54,593 bases of DNA from Sedimenticola sp. GTDB lineage: Bacteria > Pseudomonadota > Gammaproteobacteria > Chromatiales > Chromatiaceae. The position numbers and the translations under genes are program-made. This document shows, piece after piece, positions 43,669-52,219 of the stretch. The first letter of the stretch is position 1; the number at the start of each line of letters is the position of its first letter. The stretch spans positions 1 to 54,593 of the forward strand of contig DRKS01000075.1 of the NCBI GenBank assembly GCA_011051655.1, read 5' to 3'. The notes beneath the pieces are model-generated. The model saw only the letters and a program-made list of their open reading frames with translations. It made no database searches and was not told the DNA's origin.

Positions 43669-44664
43669 ATGGAACTCGTCTGTCCTGCTGGCAATCTGCC
43701 CTCCCTCAAGGCGGCCGTTGATAACGGCGCCGACGCCGTCTATTTCGGTTTTCGTGATGACACCAACGCCCGGCATTTCGCCGGCCTGAATTTCGGGCCG
43801 GACAAGATGATCGAGGGCATCCGTTACGCCCATGAAAAGGGCGTACGGGCCTTTCTGGCCCTTAACACCTTCCCGCAGCCGAGCGGCTGGGAGCGCTGGC
43901 GGGATGCCGTGGACCGGGCCGCGGAGATGGGCGTCGACGCCCTCATCGGCGCGGATATCGGGGTGCTCGACTATGCCTCCAGCCGCTGGCCCGATCTGAA
44001 CCTGCATCTGTCGGTGCAGGGTTCCGCCACCAACTACGAGGCCATCCGCTTCTTTCACGAGAATTTCGGCATCCGCCGGGTGGTGGTGCCGCGGGTGCTT
44101 TCCCTGTCCCAGGTGAAGCATGTGGTGGAGAACAGCCCGGTGGACGTGGAGGTGTTCGGCTTCGGCAGTCTCTGCGTCATGGTGGAGGGGCGCTGCCTGC
44201 TGTCGTCCTACGCCACCGGCGATTCCCCCAACACCTTCGGCGCCTGCTCCCCGGCCAGCGCCGTGGAGTGGCGGGAGACCGACGAGGGCCTGGAGACCCG
44301 GCTGGGGGGCATTCTCATCGAGCGCGTGGGCAAGGGGGAGAATGCGGGGTATCCCACCATCTGCAAGGCCCGGTTCGAGGTGGAGGGCAACACCTATCAC
44401 GCCATCGAGGAGCCCACCAGCCTCAACACCATGGAACTGCTGCCCGAACTGCAAAAGGCGGGCATCGCCGCGGTGAAGATCGAGGGCCGCCAGCGCAGTC
44501 CCGTATACGTGAAACAGGTCACCCGGGTATGGCGCGCCGCCCTGGACGCCTGCAAGCGCGACCCGGAGCATTTCAAGCCCAAGACCGAGTGGCTGGCCGA
44601 ACTGGGCAAGGTCTCGGAAGGCACCCAGACCACCTTCGGCGCCTATCACCGCCCCTGGCAATAA
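43669..44664 (+). CDS. ubiU: UbiU, O2-independent ubiquinone hydroxylation (U32 family)
   Basis: 331-residue peptidase-U32-family protein. Four cysteines at positions matching [4Fe-4S] binding in UbiU occur in GSLC, GRC, GAC and TICK (about residues 168-231). The N-terminus ELVCPAGNLPSLKAAVDNGADA is family-typical. UbiU and UbiV form a complex that hydroxylates ubiquinone precursors without O2, supplying quinone for anaerobic respiration. ubiV follows after a 218-bp gap containing a REP-like palindrome, and ubiT lies beyond. Confidence 0.95.
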   Translation: MELVCPAGNLPSLKAAVDNGADAVYFGFRDDTNARHFAGLNFGPDKMIEGIRYAHEKGVRAFLALNTFPQPSGWERWRDAVDRAAEMGVDALIGADIGVLDYASSRWPDLNLHLSVQGSATNYEAIRFFHENFGIRRVVVPRVLSLSQVKHVVENSPVDVEVFGFGSLCVMVEGRCLLSSYATGDSPNTFGACSPASAVEWRETDEGLETRLGGILIERVGKGENAGYPTICKARFEVEGNTYHAIEEPTSLNTMELLPELQKAGIAAVKIEGRQRSPVYVKQVTRVWRAALDACKRDPEHFKPKTEWLAELGKVSEGTQTTFGAYHRPWQ

Positions 44665-44718
44665 GGGACGGTTTTCAGTTGGCGTTCATCCGGAAACCAT
44701 GTGCAAAATCCTTCGTGG

Positions 44719-44776
44719 CTGAAGCCGCTCCCACAACCCACGGAATTTACGGCTTATTTTGTGGGAGCGGCTTCAG
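44719..44776. repeat. REP-like palindrome between ubiU and ubiV
   Basis: Arms 44719-44735 (ctgaagccgctcccaca) and 44760-44776 are perfect 17-bp inverted repeats with a 24-base spacer; weak pairing continues outward (cttcg/cgaag). It shares the G-T-R-GGAGCGGC core with 370-434. It may act as a 3' stabiliser of ubiU mRNA. Confidence 0.85.
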
Positions 44777-44882
44777 TTGCGAAGAGAAAGGTCCCCTTTC
44801 TGGATGATCTCTGGCCGGGTGCCAGATTACCGGGCGGCAGGCCGTCCGGGTACTGCATGTTTGAGACTACAGATCGAGTATT

Positions 44883-45794
44883 ATGAGTACACAACCGAAA
44901 CTATCACTTGGTCCCATCCTCTATTTCTGGTCCAGGGACAAGACCCTGGAATTCTACGAGCGCATCGCCCAAACGCCGGTGGATATCGTCTATCTGGGGG
45001 AGGTGGTATGCTCCAAGCGCGCCGTGGTCCGGTTCGGCGACTGGATGGAGATCGGCGAGCGCCTGGCGGCGGCGGGCAAGGAGGTGCTGCTTTCCACCAT
45101 GACCCTGCTGGAGGCGGAGTCGGAATTGAAAATGATGCGCCGCATCTGCGAGAACGGCAGATTCATGGTGGAGGCCAACGACCTGGGGGCCCTGCACATG
45201 CTGGATGGCCGTCCCTTCGTCACCGGTCCCAGCGTGAATGTCTACAACCAGCGCACCCTGGCCAGGCTGGCGAAGCTGGGCCTGCGCCGCTGGACCTATC
45301 CGGTTGAACTGTCGCACGACACCCTGGCGGATATGCAGGACGAGCGCCCCGAGGGGGTGGAGACGGAGGTCTTCGCCTACGGCCGCCTGCCCCTGGCCTA
45401 TTCCGCCCGCTGTTTCACCGCCCGGGCCCACAATCTCCCCAAGGACGATTGTGATTACAAGTGCGGCGAGTATCCGGACGGCCTGACCCTGTCCGCCCAG
45501 GACCAGACCCGCTTCCTGGCCCTGAACGGCATCCAGACCCAGTCGGCCCATACCTTCAATCTGCTGTCAGAGCTGGACGAGCTGCGCGCCCTCGGTGTGG
45601 ATGTGCTGCGCATCAGTCCCCAGGCGGAGCACACGGAGGAGATCATCGGGATATTTCACCGCTGCCTGACGGGGGAGGAGAACCCCCGGGACGGCGCGGC
45701 GCGGCTGAATGAACTCATGCCCATCGGGCCCTGCGACGGCTACTGGCACGGGAAGCCCGGCATCGATGCCGGCACGCTGGATCAGTACCGCTAG
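44883..45794 (+). CDS. ubiV: UbiV, O2-independent ubiquinone hydroxylation (U32 family)
   Basis: 303-residue U32-family partner of UbiU. The cluster-binding cysteines fit UbiV: EVVCSKR near residue 41 and SARCFTARAHN...CDYKC near 176-195. The motif ILYFWSRDKTLEFYE at the start is typical. The 3' end overlaps the convergent ubiT by four bases. Confidence 0.95.
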   Translation: MSTQPKLSLGPILYFWSRDKTLEFYERIAQTPVDIVYLGEVVCSKRAVVRFGDWMEIGERLAAAGKEVLLSTMTLLEAESELKMMRRICENGRFMVEANDLGALHMLDGRPFVTGPSVNVYNQRTLARLAKLGLRRWTYPVELSHDTLADMQDERPEGVETEVFAYGRLPLAYSARCFTARAHNLPKDDCDYKCGEYPDGLTLSAQDQTRFLALNGIQTQSAHTFNLLSELDELRALGVDVLRISPQAEHTEEIIGIFHRCLTGEENPRDGAARLNELMPIGPCDGYWHGKPGIDAGTLDQYR

Positions 45795-46279
45795 CCGAAC
45801 CGGCCCATGACGGTGGTGGCGCCGTCCAGCACCTTCACCAGCCTGGAGGTCCAGGGGCCTTCCAGCTCCAGGGCGTCCAGGAAATTCTTCATGTAGAGCC
45901 CCAGCTCGGTGTCGCCGCCGAGGCGCAGCCGGCGGTTGAAGAACAGGGTGTCGGCATCCTCGCGGCGGGTGGCCAGCAGCAGGAAGTCGTAGACGGTGCC
46001 CTCGATGCTGAGGTCATGGGGCCGCCGCCCGAGGGCCACCCGCAGCCTGCCGTTTTTCAGGGTGAGCCGGTAGCGCAGCCCCGCGTCCCGCACCCGCACC
46101 AGCATGATCTTGCCATCCAGGAAGTCCATTTCGCCCTCCCGCAGGGCCGTGGCGAAGACCCGGTTCAGGAGCGAGACCAGCACGGTGCTGTGGGCCGCCA
46201 CGGGGATCAGGCCCAGCGGCCAGGCCAGGGGCCGGGGCAGGGTGGGTGAGGGAGGAAGGGTCGGGTTGCCGGTATTCAT
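45791..46279 (-). CDS. ubiT: UbiT, SCP2-domain ubiquinone accessory protein
   Basis: 162-residue SCP2 sterol-carrier-type protein, the third component of anaerobic ubiquinone synthesis (YhbT homologue), thought to bind and deliver hydrophobic intermediates. Typical blocks: LDGKIMLVRVRDAGLRYRL near residue 56, DLSIEGTVYDFLLLATRRED near 92 and FFNRRLRLGGDTELGLYMKN near 115. It converges with ubiV; the three genes remain together but not in a single operon. Confidence 0.9.
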   Translation of the reverse strand: MNTGNPTLPPSPTLPRPLAWPLGLIPVAAHSTVLVSLLNRVFATALREGEMDFLDGKIMLVRVRDAGLRYRLTLKNGRLRVALGRRPHDLSIEGTVYDFLLLATRREDADTLFFNRRLRLGGDTELGLYMKNFLDALELEGPWTSRLVKVLDGATTVMGRFG

Positions 46280-46374
46280 AGGGGCGGAATTCTGGCACAG
46301 GTCCGGCTTTCATTTCAATAAACGGCCGGCGGAAACTTTATTGCCTTGGGCCCGACCTGCCCGGGGCATTCCGG

Positions 46375-46540
46375 TTAACCCGCATTTCTCACCAGGATTT
46401 GGATTTTTGGGGCAAGCTGGCGAAGCAGGTTGGACGATCGGCCGCTGAAGCATAGCCGTAGCTATGATTCAAGGCTGATCGTTCAAGATGCGAAGCCAGA
46501 TTGTTCCAAAAACCAAATCCTGGTGAGAAATGCGGGTTAA
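46375..46540. repeat. 166-bp imperfect palindrome upstream of yadG
   Basis: The outer arms 46375-46410 and 46506-46540 match over 35 bp with one inserted base (both begin ttaacccgcatttctcacca on opposite strands). Pairing continues imperfectly inward to a centre near catagccgtagctatg. The whole element lies in the 298-bp gap between divergent ubiT and yadG. The shape suggests a non-autonomous mobile repeat or a large RNA hairpin. Confidence 0.85.
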
Positions 46541-46577
46541 AATACCGCTCCATTCAACCGAGGTATCGTCGAACCCC

Positions 46578-47513
46578 ATGACCGCTTTGTCCATCCGCAA
46601 TCTCCGCAAGACCTACGCCAACGGCGTCGAGGCCCTGAAGGGTATCGACCTGGACGTGGAACAGGGGGATTTCTTCGCCCTGCTGGGGCCGAACGGGGCG
46701 GGCAAGTCCACTGCCATCGGCATCGTCTGTTCCCTGGTGAACAAGAGCGGTGGCAGCGTGCGGGTCTTCGGCCACGACCTGGATACGGACCCGGCGGCGG
46801 TGAAGCGCTGCATCGGGCTGGTGCCCCAGGAGTTCAACTTCAACCAGTTCGAGCCCCTGGAGGAGATCGTGGCCAATCAGGCCGGCTATTACGGGGTCGA
46901 GCGCGGGGAGGCCTTCCGTCGCGCCGGGGAGTGCCTGCGGCAACTGGATCTCTGGGACAAGCGCCGGACCATCGCCCGCGCCCTTTCCGGCGGCATGAAG
47001 CGCCGGCTGATGATCGCCCGCGCCCTGGCCCACCGGCCGCGGCTGCTGATCCTGGACGAGCCAACCGCGGGGGTGGACATCGAGATCCGCTACGCCATGT
47101 GGGATCTCCTGCGGGAGATCAACGGCCAGGGCACCACCATTATCCTCACCACCCACTACCTGGAGGAGGCGGAGCGCCTGTGCCGCCATATCGCCATTAT
47201 CAACCACGGCGAGATCATCGAACACTCGAGCCTCTCCCGGTTCCTCGACAAGCTGCGCACCGAGACCTTCGAGCTGAATCTGCGGGAAAGACTGGTGGAA
47301 CTGCCGGGACAAGCCATGGGCGGCTATGCCCTGCAACGCCTGGATGATCTGACGCTGGAGGTGGATGTGCCCAAGGGGCAGAGCGTCAACGGTCTGTTCA
47401 AGATCCTGTCGGACAACGGTATCGAGGTGATCGGGATGCGCAGCAAGCACAACCGGCTGGAGCAGTTGTTCATGGATATGGTGAAGGGCGCCCACGGCGG
47501 GAATGGCGGATGA
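46578..47513 (+). CDS. yadG: YadG-like ABC transporter ATP-binding protein
   Basis: 311 residues from ATG 46578 (MTALSIRNLRK); a longer in-frame start would run into the palindrome. Walker A GPNGAGKST near residue 39, signature LSGGMKRR near 143, Walker B LLILDEPTAGVD near 163, H-loop TTHYLEEAE. The Met in the signature and the C-terminal extension fit the ABC-2 exporter (DRA/YadG) group. It overlaps yadH by ATGA. Substrate unknown. Confidence 0.88.
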   Translation: MTALSIRNLRKTYANGVEALKGIDLDVEQGDFFALLGPNGAGKSTAIGIVCSLVNKSGGSVRVFGHDLDTDPAAVKRCIGLVPQEFNFNQFEPLEEIVANQAGYYGVERGEAFRRAGECLRQLDLWDKRRTIARALSGGMKRRLMIARALAHRPRLLILDEPTAGVDIEIRYAMWDLLREINGQGTTIILTTHYLEEAERLCRHIAIINHGEIIEHSSLSRFLDKLRTETFELNLRERLVELPGQAMGGYALQRLDDLTLEVDVPKGQSVNGLFKILSDNGIEVIGMRSKHNRLEQLFMDMVKGAHGGNGG

Positions 47514-48286
47514 ACCAGGCTTCTCTCAACCGCATCGCCTTCCAGACCATCCTCACCAAGGAGATACTGCGCTTCATGCGCATCTGGGTGCAGACGGTGG
47601 TCCCGCCCGGCATCACCACGGCGCTTTATTTCGTCATCTTCGGCGCCCTCATCGGGGAGCGCATCGGCGAGATGGGCGGCTACCGCTACATGGAATTCAT
47701 CGTGCCCGGCCTGATCCTGATGTCGGTGATCACCAGCTCCTACGCCAACGTGGTCTCTTCGTTCTACTTCAGCAAGTTCGGGCACCATGTCGAGGAACTG
47801 CTGATCTCCCCCGTTCCCAACTGGGTGATCCTGGCGGGCTATGTGGGCGGCGGCGTCGCGCGGGGGGTGGTGGTGGGCATTGTCGTCACCCTGGTGTCCC
47901 TGTTTTTTGCCGACGTCGGCATCCACAGCTACCTGCTGACCCTCGCCATATTCGTGCTGACCTCCGTGCTTTTCGCCCTGGCCGGGTTCATCAACGCCAT
48001 CTTCGCCAAGAGCTTTGACGATATCTCCATCGTGCCCACCTTCGTGCTCACCCCCCTGACCTACCTGGGCGGGGTCTTCTACTCCATCCAACTGCTGCCC
48101 GAGTTCTGGCAACAGGTCTCCCTCGCCAACCCAGTGCTCTACATGGTGAACGCCTTCCGCTACGGCATCCTCGGCGTGTCGGATATCAGCCTGGGCGTGG
48201 CCTTCGGCATCATCCTGCTGTTCATCTCGGTGCTGACCATCTTCAGCCTGAGCCTGCTGCGGCGGGGGGTGGGGATAAAAAACTAG
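47510..48286 (+). CDS. yadH: YadH-like ABC-2 permease
   Basis: 258 residues with six predicted helices and the ABC-2 motif region TYLGGVFYSIQLLPEFWQQV near 190. It pairs with yadG to form an exporter. The last residues read GIKN, and the TAG stop is the first triplet of the terminal-repeat element starting at 48284. Confidence 0.88.
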   Translation: MNQASLNRIAFQTILTKEILRFMRIWVQTVVPPGITTALYFVIFGALIGERIGEMGGYRYMEFIVPGLILMSVITSSYANVVSSFYFSKFGHHVEELLISPVPNWVILAGYVGGGVARGVVVGIVVTLVSLFFADVGIHSYLLTLAIFVLTSVLFALAGFINAIFAKSFDDISIVPTFVLTPLTYLGGVFYSIQLLPEFWQQVSLANPVLYMVNAFRYGILGVSDISLGVAFGIILLFISVLTIFSLSLLRRGVGIKN

Positions 48287-48471
48287 TACTTCATCAATTT
48301 TATAAATTAGGATTGGTAAAAGATAAATATTAACCGCAGAGGACGCAGAGATTCGCAGAGATTTTTATTTATTATCAATAAGCTGGCTGGCATTTCATTT
48401 CTCTGCGCAGCTTTGCGTCCTCTGCGGTTAAATGTTTTTGTGTCCTAAATTATCAGGTTGACAGAGTACTA
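48284..48471. mobile_element. 188-bp terminal-repeat element (MITE-like)
   Basis: Bounded by inverted termini of 29 bp that match at 22 positions (both read TAGTACT..., ending TTAGGA). Inside, a second inverted repeat (48331-48362 with 48400-48430; arms taaccgcagaggacgca) forms a long stem. The TAG at each end serves as stop codon for the adjoining yadH (plus) and the EAL protein (minus). A half-visible relative starts at 54454. No transposase is encoded. Confidence 0.75.
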
Positions 48472-50193
48472 GCCGGCCAGGCCGGTCCCACAGTCTGCGG
48501 AGCATGTTTGTTTGAGCGTTGGTTCCTCGATGCCGAAACCCTGGGCGTAATCGATACCCAGCCGTTTCAGCGACCGCAGGGTCAGGTCGTTCTCCACCTG
48601 CCCGGCAATGGTCCGGATGCCCAGCCTGTGGCCGATATTGTTTATCGACTCGATCATGGCGAAGCTTACCGGGTCGTCGGTCATGTTGCACACCAGGCCG
48701 CCGAATATCTTCAGGTAGTCCACGGGAAGCTTTTTCAGGCAGTGGAAGGGCAGCAGCCCTTCGCCGAGGCCGTCCAGGGTGAAGCGGAAGCCCTCGGCCT
48801 TGAGCTGGGTGATGAAACCCGCCGTCCGGTAGAGATCGGACATGGCGGCCGCTTCGTTGATTTCGAAACAAATCTGGTTTGCCGAAAGCGAAAACCCAAT
48901 GAGTTGTTCTTTGATGAAACCCGGCAGGCTGTCGTCGGACAGGGATTGCTTGGAGATGTTGATGGCGTAGCATTGCCCCCTTGCATCCCCGCCTTTGCCG
49001 GAAATGCCACGGAAGGCGGTTTGAATCACCCAGCGGTCGATGGCCGTTATCAGACCGCAGCGTTCGGCGGTCGGCAGGAAGGCGGCGGGGGGCAGGATCT
49101 CCCCCCCGGGATTACGCAGGCGCAGCAGGAATTCATAATATATCGGGGTGGTGTGCCCCTCGCCCAGGCTGATGACCGGCTGGAGGCCAAGGCGGAAGCG
49201 ATTATGTTCGATCGCCTCTCTCAACTCCTGCGCATGATTGACCGGGAGGCAGCGCCGGGGCTGCCCGGCGCCGTTCCCGCGGTAGATCGCCACCTGGTTC
49301 TGGCCCTTTCTCTTGGCCTGGTAACAGGCATTGTCCGCCTGCGCCAGCAGTTGGGCCGCGGTCTCCGCCTTGTCGGCATCGACCTCGGCCAGGCCGACGC
49401 AGGCCCCTATCCGGAAGCTGCGCTCTCCCACGGAGAACTGGAACTCACTGATGCTGGAAATGAGCTTGCGGACGATCTGGACGGCCTGTTCCAGGGGGCA
49501 GTTGTCCAGCAGGAGGGCGAATTCGTCACCGCCAAGCCGCGCCAGCGTATCCCTGTCACGCAACTGCTCCAGCAACCGGTATGAAATCTGTTTCAGCAGC
49601 CGGTCGCCGGCGGCATGGCCGACGGTATCGTTGACGATTTTGAATTGATCCAGGTCCAGGCAGCCCAGGATGTAACGGCCGCCATGCTCCTGGTTGCCTT
49701 TCAGGGCATTGTGCAGCCGCCGTTCGAATTCCAGCCGGTTTACCAGCCCGGTCAATGCATCGTGGGTGGCGTGGTGCCTCATCTTTTGGGCCAGGCGGCG
49801 CTCCCGGGAGATGTCCTTGAAGACGATTGCCGCCCCCGTGATGTCCCCATCCGGGTGCATGTGCGGGACAACCGATACCCGGATGGGAATGCTGTTTCCC
49901 GAGCGGTCGCGCAGCAGGGTGCGGCCAATGGTCGCCGCCACCTGTCCCTTGGCCAGGCATTGGGTCACAAGCTCGATGGCGGGCTCCCCGCTCCGTTCAT
50001 CGAGCAGATCGAAAACCCTGGTCAGGGGCTGACCCTGGGCCTCGTCCCTCGGCCAGCCGGTCAACAGCTCGGCCAGGGGATTCATATGATAGATGCGGCA
50101 TTCCGTATCGATGGAGATCAGCGCATCACTGTTGGATTGAAGCAGGGGACGCCGGCCAGGCGCTTTGCCGGTGTCACCGTTCGACATGGTCAT
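48469..50193 (-). CDS. PAS-GGDEF-EAL protein with degenerate EAL domain
   Basis: 574 residues: PAS sensor (about 20-135), GGDEF domain (about 145-305; LARLGGDEFALLLD intact, so diguanylate cyclase activity is possible) and an EAL-type domain (325-560). The EAL signature reads YYEFLLRL; the DDFG-type motif is LDGLGEG (second Asp lost), the KIDG motif is KIFG (Asp lost), and AExVE reads AGQVE (Glu lost). These residues bind metal or catalyse c-di-GMP hydrolysis, so the EAL part is probably only a binding or regulatory domain. No signal peptide or helices: cytoplasmic. Confidence 0.88.
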   Translation of the reverse strand: MTMSNGDTGKAPGRRPLLQSNSDALISIDTECRIYHMNPLAELLTGWPRDEAQGQPLTRVFDLLDERSGEPAIELVTQCLAKGQVAATIGRTLLRDRSGNSIPIRVSVVPHMHPDGDITGAAIVFKDISRERRLAQKMRHHATHDALTGLVNRLEFERRLHNALKGNQEHGGRYILGCLDLDQFKIVNDTVGHAAGDRLLKQISYRLLEQLRDRDTLARLGGDEFALLLDNCPLEQAVQIVRKLISSISEFQFSVGERSFRIGACVGLAEVDADKAETAAQLLAQADNACYQAKRKGQNQVAIYRGNGAGQPRRCLPVNHAQELREAIEHNRFRLGLQPVISLGEGHTTPIYYEFLLRLRNPGGEILPPAAFLPTAERCGLITAIDRWVIQTAFRGISGKGGDARGQCYAINISKQSLSDDSLPGFIKEQLIGFSLSANQICFEINEAAAMSDLYRTAGFITQLKAEGFRFTLDGLGEGLLPFHCLKKLPVDYLKIFGGLVCNMTDDPVSFAMIESINNIGHRLGIRTIAGQVENDLTLRSLKRLGIDYAQGFGIEEPTLKQTCSADCGTGLAG

Positions 50194-50588
50194 GCGCGCC
50201 CGGCAACCTTTTCAGGGTGATGTCGCGGAATGCGCAGCCCGCTCAAGCCATGGGGAACTCGATGCTGACAATGAGGGGAGGCCGCTTTGTGGTCCACTGC
50301 CGTACAGCTCAACTGCTATCTCCCGGATATTCCTGCGGAGGTTCCTCCCTTGGTGGCAGCATGTCTGCTTCCAGCAATGAGGCCGCGATATCCATTTTTT
50401 ATAATGGAGGGGTTGGGTTTTATCCTTGGAAAGGCATTTTATCTCATTTCGGCATGGGGGTTGACAGGTTTTTCCGCCCGGCTTGGGAATTAAAGGCATA
50501 ATATTTGAGGGCCGATCCATGGGCGCGGTTTGCTATTATGCCGGGTAAGGGCTTGCTCATGGCCCGCGCCACACCCTGGATTGGAAGA
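50194..50588 (+). other. Intergenic region
   Basis: 395 bases between the divergent GGDEF-EAL and arfB genes. Frames are short and without motif; no strong hairpin or palindrome stands out. It should include both promoters. Confidence 0.45.
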
Positions 50589-50999
50589 ATGCTCAAGATC
50601 ACCAGCCAAATCGGCATCCCCGATGCCGAAATAGAAATCAGCGCCATACGGGCGCAGGGTGCTGGCGGTCAAAACGTCAACAAGGTCTCCAGCGCTATTC
50701 ACCTGCGTTTTGATATCAGGGCCTCCTCCCTCCCGGCCATCTGCAAACAGCGCCTGCTGAGACTGAAAGACCGGCGCCTCAGCAAGGATGGCGTCATTAT
50801 CATCAAGGCCCAGCAGTACCGCAGCCAGGAGATGAACCGGGAAGAGGCGCTGCAGCGGCTGCGATCAATGATCCAGGAGGCCCTGTCGAGACCCAAAAAA
50901 CGCATACCCACAAAGCCCACGCGGGCATCCCGGGAGCGGCGGTTGGAGCGTAAAATCAAACACGGCCGCACCAAGGCGTTGCGCGCAAGGGTGTATTGA
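50589..50999 (+). CDS. arfB: Peptidyl-tRNA hydrolase ArfB, ribosome rescue
   Basis: 136 residues from ATG 50589. The GGQ motif is intact ([19 protein letters not shown] near residue 20-40) and the C-terminal tail is strongly basic ([20 protein letters not shown]), which enters the mRNA channel of stalled ribosomes. The upstream in-frame Met codons lack family homology. GGAAGA precedes the start. It is a single housekeeping gene between the signalling protein and the cytochrome fusions. Confidence 0.92.
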   Translation: MLKITSQIGIPDAEIEISAIRAQGAGGQNVNKVSSAIHLRFDIRASSLPAICKQRLLRLKDRRLSKDGVIIIKAQQYRSQEMNREEALQRLRSMIQEALSRPKKRIPTKPTRASRERRLERKIKHGRTKALRARVY

Positions 51000-51088
51000 C
51001 CTGGATGAGGGGCTTTTCCTTGACACTGGCGCCACTGCTGAAGCAGAATGGAACCCCTTGATTTTTCTCCATTTGTGGATCCAATCCA

Positions 51089-52201
51089 ATGCCGTCCCCA
51101 GTTCCTTCGCTAGCGGGAAAGACCCTCAGGCCGTTTGAAACGGTGGCTTTTCCCTTTCTGTGGTTCCTCCTGGTTTTGGCCCCGGTCACGGTGGCGCTGG
51201 CCGAAGGCCATGGGGGTGACCGCGGCGCCGCCGATATATTTCCCGATATCCAACGTGAGCAGATTGCGGAATATTTCGAAACCGGCGTGCCAAATTGTGC
51301 TTTGTGCCACGCCCAGGAAAGACGTCCCGCCATTGATTACTCCAATGACCCTGAGTGCCTGCGGTGCCACAATGCGGACTACAGCCAGCGCTTTCTGGAT
51401 ATCGATTCACGCTACAAGGTCCCGCTGGAGGATATGACCTACCGGGTCGCACTGGCCGGGCCGCCGGACAAGCCGGCGGCGGCGCAACCGGAGCGTCCGG
51501 CTGAAAAGCAGGGCACGCCGGAGGATATGGTGCTGGTGCCCGCCGGCGAATTCATCATGGGCACCAATGACTGGTGGCCGAAGTCGGGGCCGGAGCATAA
51601 GCGGTATTTGCCGGACTACTTCATAGACAAGTATGAAGTGACGAATGCCAAGTATAAGGAATTCGTGCAGGCCACGGGGCATCGTCTGCCGGATCATTGG
51701 GTGACGCACAATAACGATATCCCAAAGGGCGAAGAGGACTTCCCCGTCGTTTTTGTAAGCTGGAGGGATGCGCACGATTATTGCGAGTGGGCGGGCAAGC
51801 GTCTGCCGACGGAATTCGAATGGGAGAAGGCCGCCAGGGGCACCGATGGCAGGGTGTTTCCCTGGGGCAATGAGTTCGATAAAAACAAGGGAAATACGCC
51901 CCAATACGGCCACGGCCGGACAATGAAGGTCGGATCCTTCGAGAATGGCAAAAGCCCCTATGGCCTCTACGACATGGCGGGCAACGTCTTCGAGTGGACG
52001 GCAAGCTGGTATAAGGCCTATCCTGGAAACACCCACAAGGATCCGAACGAAGGTGAAATTTACCGGGTGGTCAAGGGCGGTTCCTGGTATGACTGCACCT
52101 ATTACAGGTGCGGCATCAGCGCCCCAACCTATAACCGCATTTTCTTTCACCCCATGACGAAGAACTTCAGCTTCGGCTTTCGCTGTGCGAAGGATCCCTG
52201 A
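51089..52201 (+). CDS. Dihaem cytochrome c fused to FGE-sulfatase domain
   Basis: 370 residues: signal peptide (LWFLLVLAPVTVALA), a short haem domain with CALCH and CLRCH near residues 70-95, and a formylglycine-generating-enzyme-like (SUMF1) domain from about 150 to the end. FGE-like landmarks: EFIMGTNDWW, FIDKYEVTNAKYKEF, RLPTEFEWEKAARGTDGR, PYGLYDMAGNVFEW and FSFGFRCA. GGSWYDCTYYRCG contains a Cys pair with four residues between, like FGE active-site cysteines, but shifted by one. Whether it generates formylglycine or only has the C-type-lectin-like fold is unknown. A similar fusion follows 18 bp downstream. Confidence 0.85.
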   Translation: MPSPVPSLAGKTLRPFETVAFPFLWFLLVLAPVTVALAEGHGGDRGAADIFPDIQREQIAEYFETGVPNCALCHAQERRPAIDYSNDPECLRCHNADYSQRFLDIDSRYKVPLEDMTYRVALAGPPDKPAAAQPERPAEKQGTPEDMVLVPAGEFIMGTNDWWPKSGPEHKRYLPDYFIDKYEVTNAKYKEFVQATGHRLPDHWVTHNNDIPKGEEDFPVVFVSWRDAHDYCEWAGKRLPTEFEWEKAARGTDGRVFPWGNEFDKNKGNTPQYGHGRTMKVGSFENGKSPYGLYDMAGNVFEWTASWYKAYPGNTHKDPNEGEIYRVVKGGSWYDCTYYRCGISAPTYNRIFFHPMTKNFSFGFRCAKDP

Positions 52202-52219
52202 GGAAGCCCTGGTCAATCC

